DNA of 10,877 nt from contig JAEYFY010000283.1 of the NCBI GenBank assembly GCA_023454395.1, positions 1 through 10,877 of the forward strand, read 5' to 3'. The notes beneath the pieces are model-generated. The model was not told the DNA's origin, searched no databases, and worked only from the letters and a program-made list of their open reading frames with translations. How positions within the stretch are numbered: position 1 is the stretch's first letter; every line of letters begins with the position of its first letter. The translations under genes were made by a program, and so were the position numbers. Source of the stretch: Pseudomonadota bacterium (GTDB lineage: Bacteria; Pseudomonadota; Gammaproteobacteria; Enterobacterales; Enterobacteriaceae). This document shows positions 1 to 6,219 of the stretch, in pieces.

Positions 1-856
1 TTTCTAGATCATCAAGTTGTTTTTTATCTAAAAAATGGATGCTGTTAATATCAAGAGCAAGACTTCGTTTAATACGACGTCCTCCTGATTTTGTCATTGC
101 TTGCCAGTTTTTAAAGGAATCTGAAATGAGAGAATAAGTTGGAATAGTCGTAACCGTATTATCCCAATTACGCACTTTAACGGTTGTTAAACTAATATCA
201 ATGACAGCACCATCAGCACCATATTTAGGCATTTCTAACCAGTCACCAAGGCTTATCATGTTGTTTGCAGATAATTGAATACCAGCGACTAATCCCATAA
301 TAGGATCTTTAAACACCAACATTAATACAGCCGTCATGGCGCCTAAACCACTGAGTAAAATAAGAGGTGATTTGCCAATAAGTAGGGAAATAATCATTAT
401 CCCAATCAGCACAGAGGCGGCAAGTTTTAAGCTTTGAAAAATACCTTTTAATGGTAATCGGCCAAATGAGGATGAATTTCTCATGATCTGCATACAAAGA
501 TCCATAATAGAGAAAAGCATCAACAAGCCAAAAATTAAGCACCACGCTTGAGCGCTGGTGGTGAGAATTTCTTGTGTTTTACCTGATCCCATCCACACCA
601 GCGCTTGGATATTAACAACAACGCCTTGGATTAAAAAAGCAAAACGACTAAATAATTTATTTATTTCTAGAGAAAATTGCCATTTTTGATCGTACTGACT
701 TATTGCTTTGGAAATTTTGGGTAAGACCAATTTGTGCAAAATAAAATGGAGAATGATTGCGACAAGAAAAATAATGGCTAAAACGAGTAGGAGAGAGGCG
801 ACTTGTGCATACTCCTCATTGAATTGACGTATCCATGTAAGCAGTTGCTGCTGCAT
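1..856 (-). CDS. ybdG: YbdG-type MscS-family mechanosensitive channel, 3' end outside the window
   Basis: The first 285 codons are visible and the reading frame runs off the left edge; the E. coli family member is about 415 residues, so roughly 130 are missing. Hydrophobic segments lie at about residues 19-41, 72-90, 105-125 and 143-162. They are followed by the pore-lining helix and its boundary with the soluble domain (169-192), including GLGAMTAVLM and FKDPIMGLVAG. The start of the cytoplasmic beta domain has GDWLEMPKYGADGAV (204-218), TTVKVRNWDNT (224-234) and SGGRRIKRS (257-265), which are characteristic of YbdG among MscS proteins. The known role is an inner-membrane miniconductance channel that opens under hypoosmotic stress. 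The ATG at 854-856 is preceded by GAGG eight bases upstream. The gene is transcribed away from the rest of the window. Confidence 0.93.
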   Translation of the reverse strand, partial: MQQQLLTWIRQFNEEYAQVASLLLVLAIIFLVAIILHFILHKLVLPKISKAISQYDQKWQFSLEINKLFSRFAFLIQGVVVNIQALVWMGSGKTQEILTTSAQAWCLIFGLLMLFSIMDLCMQIMRNSSSFGRLPLKGIFQSLKLAASVLIGIMIISLLIGKSPLILLSGLGAMTAVLMLVFKDPIMGLVAGIQLSANNMISLGDWLEMPKYGADGAVIDISLTTVKVRNWDNTVTTIPTYSLISDSFKNWQAMTKSGGRRIKRSLALDINSIHFLDKKQLDDLE

Positions 857-891
857 AAAATATCCTCATAGTTAATGTGGGGTGTATATTA

Positions 892-919
892 AGAATATAG
901 AAAAGAGATCTTAGTTCAA
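892..919 (-). promoter_or_regulatory. Candidate ybdG promoter
   Basis: Read on the minus strand, TTGAAC (914-919), a 16-bp spacer and TATTCT (892-897) form a moderate sigma-70-like pair (4/6 and 4/6). Transcription would start near 885, about 30 bases before the ybdG ATG. It was assigned by eye from consensus only. Confidence 0.35.
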
Positions 920-989
920 GAAGGTGAATTTTTTGTTACGAAAAATGCGAGGGTAAGCGAGATGATAAATAAGCGTTGCGGAGTGAATA

Positions 990-1036
990 AAAGCCAGAAA
1001 TAGTCTTTTGTGCGATGAGAGGCTATTTCTGGCTTT
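990..1036 (+). repeat. Long hairpin, 14-bp perfect stem extended by wobble pairs
   Basis: The arms AAAGCCAGAAATAG (990-1003) and CTATTTCTGGCTTT (1023-1036) are perfect reverse complements. On the plus-strand RNA the inner bases 1004-1011 and 1015-1022 can continue the stem using four Watson-Crick and four G-U pairs, leaving a three-base loop. The minus-strand RNA would have A-C mismatches in those wobble positions, so folding favours plus-strand transcription. No clean U-tract follows on the plus strand (ATGCTGTATTTT); on the minus strand the stem is followed by TATTCA. It could be a weak terminator, a structured RNA or the remnant of a small palindromic element. Confidence 0.6.
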
Positions 1037-1158
1037 ATGCTGTATTTTATTTTAAATCAAATAATTACAGTAAACGAGTTGATGATAATTTGACAACAAC
1101 TTGGTGCAGGTTAGTAATAAAAGAAGTCATTGATTTCATATTAAGTATCCTATTAATA

Positions 1159-1180
1159 AAATGTGATTCGCGTCACAAAT
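1159..1180. promoter_or_regulatory. CRP (cAMP receptor protein) binding site
   Basis: TGTGA (1162-1166), a 6-bp spacer TTCGCG and TCACA (1173-1177) match the CRP core consensus exactly, with AAA and AAT flanks that also fit. The centre is at 1169.5, about 71 bp upstream of the start expected from the promoter at 1207-1234, which is a helically appropriate class I position. It is about 285 bp upstream of the Ig-like gene and about 313 bp upstream of ybdG. Confidence 0.75.
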
Positions 1181-1191
1181 ATTTTCTGAGA

Positions 1192-1205
1192 TTGATTTTA
1201 ATCAC
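1192..1205. promoter_or_regulatory. FNR-like site
   Basis: TTGAT-TTTA-ATCAC matches the FNR consensus TTGAT-N4-ATCAA at nine of ten specified bases. Its centre at 1198.5 would lie near -42 relative to the start predicted from the promoter at 1207-1234, the usual class II activation position. The right half is also a TCACA half-site, so CRP binding is an alternative reading. Confidence 0.45.
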
Positions 1206-1206
1206 A

Positions 1207-1234
1207 TTTCCATAACAGTCAATAGCTTTATACA
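1207..1234 (+). promoter_or_regulatory. Candidate promoter of the Ig-like protein gene
   Basis: TTTCCA (1207-1212), a 16-bp spacer and TATACA (1229-1234) give a weak -35 and good -10, typical of an activator-dependent promoter. Predicted transcription start is near 1241, leaving a leader of about 214 bases before the ATG at 1455. The CRP and FNR-like sites are placed appropriately for activation. Confidence 0.4.
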
Positions 1235-1454
1235 AAAATATTTTAAAATTTAAATTATTTTTTATTATAAGGGTGATTTTTATCGATCCTGTAGAGTGTA
1301 TTCTATTGAAAGCATTCCTTATCTTATTGTTTATAATCTATTTTTTATTTTTGTCTGACAACAATGCTTAGTTGACTTTTTTCTATTGTGATTTTCACTT
1401 AAATTTTTTTCTTTAAGCTAAAAATGGAGTCGGAAAAAGAAAGGAAATCAATCA

Positions 1455-3077
1455 ATGAATATCGAAACAAAAGAAGAACGTTTACAAAAAATTTTACAAG
1501 GTGATAAAAGTGTAATAGCACTGACACCGCCTGTTTATGGTGCTAATACTCAATCCGCTATTGGTGATGATGTGGATATTAAATTCAATCAGATAAAATT
1601 ATCTCCTGATGATTCTGATAACGAAGTGAAACTGAATCGAGTTATCAAATATGAGGTGGTTATAACGGGGATTAATCTACGTTTGGCCGAATGGCGTACA
1701 AGTCCAAAAGGCATTTTAATTTTGCCAAATAACAAAGATGCGTACACCACTATAGTGGATAACAGCAAAACAGAAATCTCTTTAACGGGTAATCGAAGTG
1801 GTGTGGCATCATTACAATTGATCTTAAAAGATGAAGATGATGATAATGTTGTTTATTACGCAACACCGATACAAATTCGAGTTACTCCACCTAAAATCAA
1901 TCCTAACACTGACTGTTCATCGAAGAATTGTGAGAAATTTGATGATTTGCTGACAATACGTTCAGAATCTATGCAATGGCCAAGTCTGTGGGAAAGTATT
2001 CCTAAAAGTTTTGTGGTACATCTTCAAGATAAAGATGGTGAAGATGTTCAAAATAAAGAGGTCAAATTAATTTACGATGAGGAAAATAGTACCTTAGCGG
2101 TTGCGCCAGAAATTTATAATGCAGATGGTGAGAAAATTAGTATTGGCAAAACTAACAAATACGGTATTGTCAGTTTTAAAGTTAAATTTAAAAAGAGTGA
2201 ACCTCAACAAGTCGCTATATTTTATGCCGAAACTGAAAATATCGAAGATCCAGATAAACCAATAAAATCAAGACATTATTATGTTGAAATGACAACGGAG
2301 AAATTATCCTCTCCTAAAGTACCAGCAACCTTAAATGGTATTCTCAGCTATCATAGTGATAATTATTGCGTTAACGCGAATCTCATTTTAGGTCGTGATA
2401 TTAGTGAAAGCACACAAGTTGGATTTTATTTTAATGATCAACTTAAGATGTTGCCATGTACTGATAAGTCTGCAATTTCTGTGAGATTAGAGAATCAGTT
2501 ATTAACAAATGGTATTCATTACATTTCTTTCTTCACTGTTGATATCTTCGATAATATCTGTTTTTCTCGACGTGAGCGTATTATTGTTGATAACACTTTA
2601 ACGGGGGAATGTAATAAGCAAATTACAAATATCGCACCCAAGCCTTGTATTAGTGTCACTATTCCTCAGATTTGCGATCGCTACTTTAATTCTGTCAATA
2701 TTAGGCTTGTTCCCTCTTTATGTTTACAAATTAAAAATCGCGTAGCGAAAATGAATATCCAAAAAATAGCTATCATCTTTAATGGTTATTCGAAGGTAGC
2801 TGGCAATGAAAGAAAGGTGATATATCGCTCAACATTAGAAGTCTACGCTGATGATCCCCGTTTAGGTAATTTCTTACATGATACAACATCTAATAACGAT
2901 CCTATTAATATAGTTGAAATCCTGGAGCCGGTATTAGAGAGTATTTTGGCTGATGCATTGCCTAATATTGAAGTAGGGCAACTCGGTATTCAGGTGATGG
3001 TATTTGAAAAAACAGGAAATTGTTACTTTTGTGGAGAAAATATGTATACGGTATCGATGCGCTTACCTTGTGCTTAA
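1455..3077 (+). CDS. Ig-like (invasin-type) repeat protein, cysteine-rich, no signal peptide, function unknown
   Basis: I do not recognise this 540-residue protein as a named gene. The N-terminus is charged and lacks a hydrophobic stretch, so neither a Sec signal nor a lipobox is visible. A first beta-rich unit spans about 20-146. A second at about 165-280 has the pattern of bacterial Ig-like group 1 (invasin) repeats: VVHLQDKDGEDV (187-198), then TNKYGIVSFKVK (233-244), then a beta strand ending in AET. A third beta-rich unit covers about 290-380. The remainder (390-540) is cysteine-rich and resembles nothing I know. There are 12 cysteines (154, 159, 305, 335, 369, 386, 398, 407, 423, 523, 526, 539), including a CYFC pair, which is many for a cytosolic protein. 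AAGG at 1441-1444 lies ten bases before the ATG. The gene is single, with its own terminator. A surface, secreted or structural role is possible but unproven. Confidence 0.85.
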   Translation: MNIETKEERLQKILQGDKSVIALTPPVYGANTQSAIGDDVDIKFNQIKLSPDDSDNEVKLNRVIKYEVVITGINLRLAEWRTSPKGILILPNNKDAYTTIVDNSKTEISLTGNRSGVASLQLILKDEDDDNVVYYATPIQIRVTPPKINPNTDCSSKNCEKFDDLLTIRSESMQWPSLWESIPKSFVVHLQDKDGEDVQNKEVKLIYDEENSTLAVAPEIYNADGEKISIGKTNKYGIVSFKVKFKKSEPQQVAIFYAETENIEDPDKPIKSRHYYVEMTTEKLSSPKVPATLNGILSYHSDNYCVNANLILGRDISESTQVGFYFNDQLKMLPCTDKSAISVRLENQLLTNGIHYISFFTVDIFDNICFSRRERIIVDNTLTGECNKQITNIAPKPCISVTIPQICDRYFNSVNIRLVPSLCLQIKNRVAKMNIQKIAIIFNGYSKVAGNERKVIYRSTLEVYADDPRLGNFLHDTTSNNDPINIVEILEPVLESILADALPNIEVGQLGIQVMVFEKTGNCYFCGENMYTVSMRLPCA

Positions 3078-3102
3078 TACAAATCTATTTTGCTTCATAT
3101 TT

Positions 3103-3134
3103 AAGAGCCACCTTGTGTGGCTCTTTGTCTATAT
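3103..3134 (+). terminator. Rho-independent terminator after the Ig-like gene
   Basis: AAGAGCCAC (3103-3111), a CTTGT loop and GTGGCTCTT (3117-3125) form a perfect 9-bp stem. It is followed by the U-rich tail TGTCTATATTT. It lies 26 bases after the stop codon. The gene on the other strand ends at 3169, so the hairpin may also act on that transcript. Confidence 0.8.
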
Positions 3135-3168
3135 TTCATCAATAAAATTATTATCACTAAATAATCAA

Positions 3169-3747
3169 TTAGTGAGTCATTCGTTTTATCGCACTTATTA
3201 TCGATAAAATGGTGATAGAACTTAAAATAAGTTGTATACCAATTAATGCCATGACGAGAGCGACTGACGTTTCAGGTCCAAAAGCAATTAAGAAATAGGC
3301 AATCACTAAATCCAAAAATCCCACTAATATATTGAACCAGCCATAAAAATTATCCTTAATCTGTTTAAAGCCTATATTTAGGCGCAGTATACCCGCAAAA
3401 ATAAATAGAAAGCCGATAAAAAAGGCAAGACTAAGCATACCTTTTAGTGGATCAGTGACAAAAATATAGCCAAGCAGAAGATAAATAAAACCCGCTAATA
3501 ACGTAATCAACATTGACCAACTAGAAGAAACTTGAGCATTAAAACCACCAATAATGCTGGATATCGCGCAGGCAAAAAATACAACACCGAGTAATACACT
3601 AATAACAATGCCAGAAGAAAAAGGGTTAATAATACAGATAAAACCTGCAATAAAGCCCAGTATGGCAATAATAGTCATTAAAGTGCATTGTTTTTTAACC
3701 AGTTTCTCAGTTAGCTGAGATAAATTATTTTTATTAATATCTAACAT
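3169..3747 (-). CDS. HdeD-like (DUF308) six-helix inner-membrane protein
   Basis: The protein has about 192 residues and six hydrophobic helices separated by very short loops, in three helix pairs. This matches HdeD/DUF308 proteins (E. coli HdeD is 190 residues), which are linked to acid resistance at high cell density. Typical features are the short glycine- and aromatic-rich turns, the INPFSSG and TDPLKG loops after helices 1 and 3, and a basic C-terminus (KRMTH). I chose the ATG at 3745-3747 because AGAGG sits five bases upstream; a GTG at 3751-3753 preceded by AAGGA is almost as good and would add two residues. No hdeA or hdeB periplasmic chaperone gene is adjacent, so an acid-stress role comes from the family alone. 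Confidence 0.85.
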   Translation of the reverse strand: MLDINKNNLSQLTEKLVKKQCTLMTIIAILGFIAGFICIINPFSSGIVISVLLGVVFFACAISSIIGGFNAQVSSSWSMLITLLAGFIYLLLGYIFVTDPLKGMLSLAFFIGFLFIFAGILRLNIGFKQIKDNFYGWFNILVGFLDLVIAYFLIAFGPETSVALVMALIGIQLILSSITILSIISAIKRMTH

Positions 3748-3784
3748 AGCCACCTCTTATCCTTATATTTGGTACATAAGTTAA

Positions 3785-3793
3785 ATTATAGCA
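3785..3793 (-). promoter_or_regulatory. Extended -10 promoter of the HdeD-like gene
   Basis: On the minus strand the sequence TGCTATAAT is a perfect extended -10 (TGnTATAAT). It has only a poor -35 (ATGTTA, 16 bp upstream). The start would be near 3778, giving a leader of about 30 bases to the ATG at 3747. Confidence 0.6.
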
Positions 3794-3937
3794 ATGTTTG
3801 CTTATATAACATGACCTCGTTACATAAAATTATAATTAAAAAATGTCGGAATGAGGGGGCATCTTTTAAATAGAAAATTGAAGGTGTAAGGTAGTGGATT
3901 GAGATAGATTGTTAATAAAATTTATAACGGAGGTAAA

Positions 3938-4792
3938 ATGTCTGATATCGTGTATTTAGACAGTCACTTTGTACCTAAAGAGCAGGCTAAAATATCTGTT
4001 TTTGACCGTGGTTTTTTATTTGCAGATGCTGTTTATGAAGTTACTGCTGTTATTGATGGTCAGCTCATTGACTTTAATGGGCATTTTCAACGCTTACAGC
4101 GTTCATGCAAAGAATTAGGTTTATCGCTTCCCATTACCAAAGAGTTGCTAAGTGATGTTCATCATCAACTTATCAAAAAGAATAATCTTCATGAAGGGCT
4201 TATTTATTTACAAATAACGCGAGGTACTGATTCCTCTCGTTTTTTTGATTTTCCATCTTCATCTGTTCCTTCCACAATCGTTGCTTTTGTACAACATTCA
4301 ACAGTTGTGGATCATCCTAATGCAAAAAAAGGGATTTCAGTCATTAGTGTTGAAGATATTCGCTGGCAACGTTGCGATATTAAAACAGTGGCATTATTAG
4401 CAGCGTGTTTAGCAAAACAACATGCACATCAACAAGGTGCCGATGATGCTATTTTAATTAAAGATGGTTATATAACAGAAGGCAGTTCAAGTAACTTCTT
4501 TATTGTTAATCATGATAATGAAATTATTACTCGACCGCTAAGTCAGGATATTTTACCCGGTATTACACGCCAAGCGATTATTCAATTAGCGCAAGAAGAA
4601 GGGCTTAAAATAACAGAACGCCTATTTACACTTGATGAAGCCAAAAAAGCAAAAGAAGCTTTTATTAGCTCAGCGACGACATTAATTTGGCCAGTTATTT
4701 CAATCGATAATGAAGATATCAATCAGGGAACAGTTGGGCATTTATCTCAACGGTTACGAGAGATCTACCTTGATAAAGCACTTAAAAAATAA
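3938..4792 (+). CDS. dat: D-amino-acid transaminase (PLP fold-type IV, aminotransferase class IV)
   Basis: The 284 residues align by eye along their whole length with Bacillus D-alanine transaminase (EC 2.6.1.21), which interconverts D-amino acids and 2-oxo acids. The enzyme is cytosolic and PLP-dependent. Matching elements include DRGFLFADAVYEV (23-35) with the substrate-carboxylate Tyr33, LIYLQITRGT (88-97), and VEDIRWQRCDIK (138-149), whose Lys149 should form the Schiff base. TEGSSSNFF (180-188) has Glu181 facing the pyridine nitrogen, and LPGITR follows. One key position differs: the canonical R-x-H carboxylate trap reads R101-F-F103 here, so specificity may be altered. The ribosome site GGAGG lies four bases before the ATG. 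The start is divergent from the HdeD-like gene and the end convergent with a cupin regulator. Aminodeoxychorismate lyase or branched-chain transaminase activity is less likely. Confidence 0.88.
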   Translation: MSDIVYLDSHFVPKEQAKISVFDRGFLFADAVYEVTAVIDGQLIDFNGHFQRLQRSCKELGLSLPITKELLSDVHHQLIKKNNLHEGLIYLQITRGTDSSRFFDFPSSSVPSTIVAFVQHSTVVDHPNAKKGISVISVEDIRWQRCDIKTVALLAACLAKQHAHQQGADDAILIKDGYITEGSSSNFFIVNHDNEIITRPLSQDILPGITRQAIIQLAQEEGLKITERLFTLDEAKKAKEAFISSATTLIWPVISIDNEDINQGTVGHLSQRLREIYLDKALKK

Positions 4793-4816
4793 TTGACTAG
4801 ACTGACATTCTTTATC

Positions 4817-4889
4817 AAATTTATCGCACTGCTTTCAGATTTTTATTACAATTCAGATTATTATTGTAATATAGCAGTGCGGTAAATTT
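4817..4889. repeat. 73-bp nested inverted repeat between convergent genes
   Basis: The outer arms (4817-4833 and 4873-4889) pair over 17 positions with a single T-G wobble. Inside them TATTACAAT (4844-4852) and ATTGTAATA (4863-4871) form a perfect 9-bp second hairpin with a 10-base loop, almost stacked on the outer stem on the 3' side. AAATTTATC also occurs as a direct repeat at both ends (4817-4825 and 4884-4892). The element starts 24 bases after the transaminase stop and ends 21 bases before the end of the convergent regulator. It could terminate both transcripts, although neither side has a strong U-tract. It could instead be a small mobile palindromic element; only one copy is visible. 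Confidence 0.7.
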
Positions 4890-4910
4890 ATCATAATTCG
4901 TTCTACTATG

Positions 4911-5474
4911 TTAATTATGATGTTCAATAATCATGACGGCAGTTGTGTCTGGCTCTAAAGCTTGTAATACATGAGTGACATCACCGGGATAGCAAATATA
5001 ATCACCGGGTTGTAATTCTTGTTGATTATCTAAAGTACCTACCATTGCGCTTCCGCTGATAATAATAATATGTTCAGTCACATTTTTACTGTGAGGATCA
5101 GAGACTCTATCTTTTCCGGGTTGTGCAATCACGGTGTATATATCGCGTTTTGCGCCTACAGGGCAGGATGAAAGTAAAAAAGCATGGTAGTACGCTTTTT
5201 CTGCGCTGATTTTAAAGCCATCACCTTTACGGATCACCTTAATTTCAGGCTGTGGTGCTGAAATAAGTTGAGAAAAAGGAATATTTAACGCAACACAAAT
5301 TGCCCAAAGTGTTTCAATACTTGGATTTCCTTGTCCCGCTTCTAATTGAGAGAGTGTTGATTTTGCAACACCCGCTCGTCTTGCTATTTCAGCAAGTGAA
5401 AGACCCGCTTTTTTTCTTTCTCTAGCCAGAGCCTGAGAAATAATTTTAATAGGCGCACAAGGCGATGACATCAT
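4911..5474 (-). CDS. XRE-cupin transcriptional regulator
   Basis: This is a one-component regulator of 187 residues. An XRE/Cro helix-turn-helix domain covers about 11-70, with LSLAEIARRAGVAKSTLSQL (25-44) as the helix-turn-helix followed by EAGQGNPS. A single cupin fold covers about 110-185. Its first motif reads PHSKNVTEHIIIISG (127-141, His128, Glu134 and His135), and its second is GDYICYPGDVTH (157-168, His168). Such proteins bind a small ligand, often an amino acid or sulfur compound, or a metal in the cupin and repress neighbouring genes. I took the first of two tandem ATGs (5472-5474 and 5469-5471); AAGGA lies four or seven bases upstream respectively, and an upstream TTG overlaps that ribosome site. 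It is divergent from azlCD across about 80 bp that contains a dyad, which suggests autoregulation and control of the exporter. Confidence 0.9.
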   Translation of the reverse strand: MMSSPCAPIKIISQALARERKKAGLSLAEIARRAGVAKSTLSQLEAGQGNPSIETLWAICVALNIPFSQLISAPQPEIKVIRKGDGFKISAEKAYYHAFLLSSCPVGAKRDIYTVIAQPGKDRVSDPHSKNVTEHIIIISGSAMVGTLDNQQELQPGDYICYPGDVTHVLQALEPDTTAVMIIEHHN

Positions 5475-5494
5475 AGCTTCCTTCAAAAATCATC

Positions 5495-5523
5495 TTGCAA
5501 AAAAATAAATCGTTCAACATAAT
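5495..5523 (+). promoter_or_regulatory. Candidate azlCD promoter
   Basis: TTGCAA (5495-5500), a 17-bp spacer and CATAAT (5518-5523) match sigma-70 at 4/6 and 5/6. The start would be near 5530, leaving a 27-base leader. The dyad at 5510-5529 covers the -10, so a bound repressor would block the polymerase. Confidence 0.5.
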
Positions 5524-5529
5524 GAACGA
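5510..5529. promoter_or_regulatory. Operator-like dyad between the XRE-cupin gene and azlC
   Basis: TCGTTCA and TGAACGA are perfect 7-bp arms around a 6-bp spacer. A related half-site GGTTCGA follows at 5532-5538, in the orientation of the left arm. The position over the predicted azlC -10 and upstream of the regulator gene fits an operator for the adjacent XRE-cupin protein. That assignment is inferred. Confidence 0.5.
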
Positions 5530-5556
5530 ATGGTTCGATAAAAAATACTACATTCT

Positions 5557-6219
5557 ATGCAAATTAACAGTCGTCTTGATAATAACGTACTTAGAGATAT
5601 TGTGCTTGTTTCATTAGCTGACGGTATTGTCGGTATTTCTTATGGCGCTTTAGCTCATACACAGGGTTTTGATTTTTGGGTGCCATTAGTGTTATCCATT
5701 TTTGTTTTAGCGGGCGCTTCTGAATTCCTTTTTATTGGCGTTGTGGCGATGGGAGGAAGTGCAATATATGCCGCTCTTGCGGGATTAATGGTTAATGCAC
5801 GACATATTCCTTTTAGTATGGCGGTAAAGGATCTACCGGGAAAAGGGCTTAAATCATTATTAGGTTTTCATATATTAAATGATGAGAGTGTTGTATTTGG
5901 TTTATCTCAGCGTACTGCAGAACAAAATAAATTAGCATTTTGGGCTTGTGGATTAGGTATTTTACTTGTCTGGCCTTTGGGTACCATGCTTGGTGTTTAC
6001 TTGGGATCATTTATCGTAGATATAAAGATGCTAGGGCTGGATGCGATGTTTCCGGCTATTATTCTCGCACTAAGTTTACCTGCATTAAAAAATAAACTAA
6101 CACGTCATGCAGCAATAATAGGGAGCATTATTGCACTCTTAACCACATTATTCCTTCCTGCTGGGATACCCGTTTTATTATCGCTATTAGGCGTACTGTT
6201 TGTGATTAGGAGAATATAA
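5557..6219 (+). CDS. azlC: AzlC-family branched-chain amino acid exporter, large subunit
   Basis: The 220-residue polytopic inner-membrane protein has the AzlC hallmarks: LAGASEF (51-57), NARHIPFS (80-87) near the cytosolic loop, and LNDESVVFG (107-115). A long C-terminal hydrophobic region with several helices follows. AzlC/YgaZ proteins act with a small AzlD/YgaH partner to export valine, leucine, isoleucine or related amino acids; the substrate here is not readable from sequence. The stop overlaps the azlD start by one base. No Shine-Dalgarno is visible before the ATG at 5557-5559 (upstream is TACTACATTCT), and no better in-frame start exists upstream. A GTG at codon 17 preceded by AGAG is a weaker alternative. 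It is divergent from the XRE-cupin regulator. Confidence 0.92.
   Translation: MQINSRLDNNVLRDIVLVSLADGIVGISYGALAHTQGFDFWVPLVLSIFVLAGASEFLFIGVVAMGGSAIYAALAGLMVNARHIPFSMAVKDLPGKGLKSLLGFHILNDESVVFGLSQRTAEQNKLAFWACGLGILLVWPLGTMLGVYLGSFIVDIKMLGLDAMFPAIILALSLPALKNKLTRHAAIIGSIIALLTTLFLPAGIPVLLSLLGVLFVIRRI

Larger units (their letters stand above)
857..1454. other. 600-bp intergenic control region between ybdG and the Ig-like protein gene
   Basis: I see no credible coding sequence here. An open frame at 1015-1215 has no ribosome binding site, starts inside a hairpin and runs through the CRP and FNR-like sites. The region instead holds the ybdG promoter, a long hairpin (990-1036), and a plus-strand promoter-like pair with a perfect TTGACA (1090-1095), 17 bp and AGTAAT (1113-1118). 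A CRP site, an FNR-like site and a second candidate promoter at 1207-1234 follow. Further in there is a perfect TATAAT at 1332-1337, but its nearest -35 (TTGAAA, 1306-1311) is 20 bp away, which is too far for a good promoter. The divergent arrangement means sites here could act on either gene. Confidence 0.7.

Noticed and set aside
309..545. 78-codon open frame on the minus strand
   Set aside because: It lies wholly inside the ybdG-type gene in another frame of the same strand, and the ybdG product matches its family throughout.
1015..1215. 66-codon open frame on the plus strand
   Set aside because: No ribosome site; it starts in the hairpin loop and runs through the CRP and FNR-like sites, with no protein-like composition.
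1306..1337. TTGAAA and TATAAT as a promoter of the Ig-like gene
   Set aside because: Both hexamers are good but the 20-bp spacer is outside the functional range for sigma-70.
3004..3207. 67-codon open frame overlapping the end of the Ig-like gene
   Set aside because: It crosses the terminator and the end of the HdeD-like gene, so it is an out-of-frame shadow.
3899..3928. TTGAGA-18-TATAAC as the transaminase promoter
   Set aside because: Transcription would start at about 3935, inside or after the GGAGG ribosome site, so the mRNA would lack it. The true promoter is probably further upstream, perhaps using the TATAAT at 3831-3836, but no good -35 was found.
5475..5486. TTG start adding four residues to the XRE-cupin protein
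   Set aside because: The TTG overlaps the AAGGA that serves the downstream tandem ATGs and has no ribosome site of its own.
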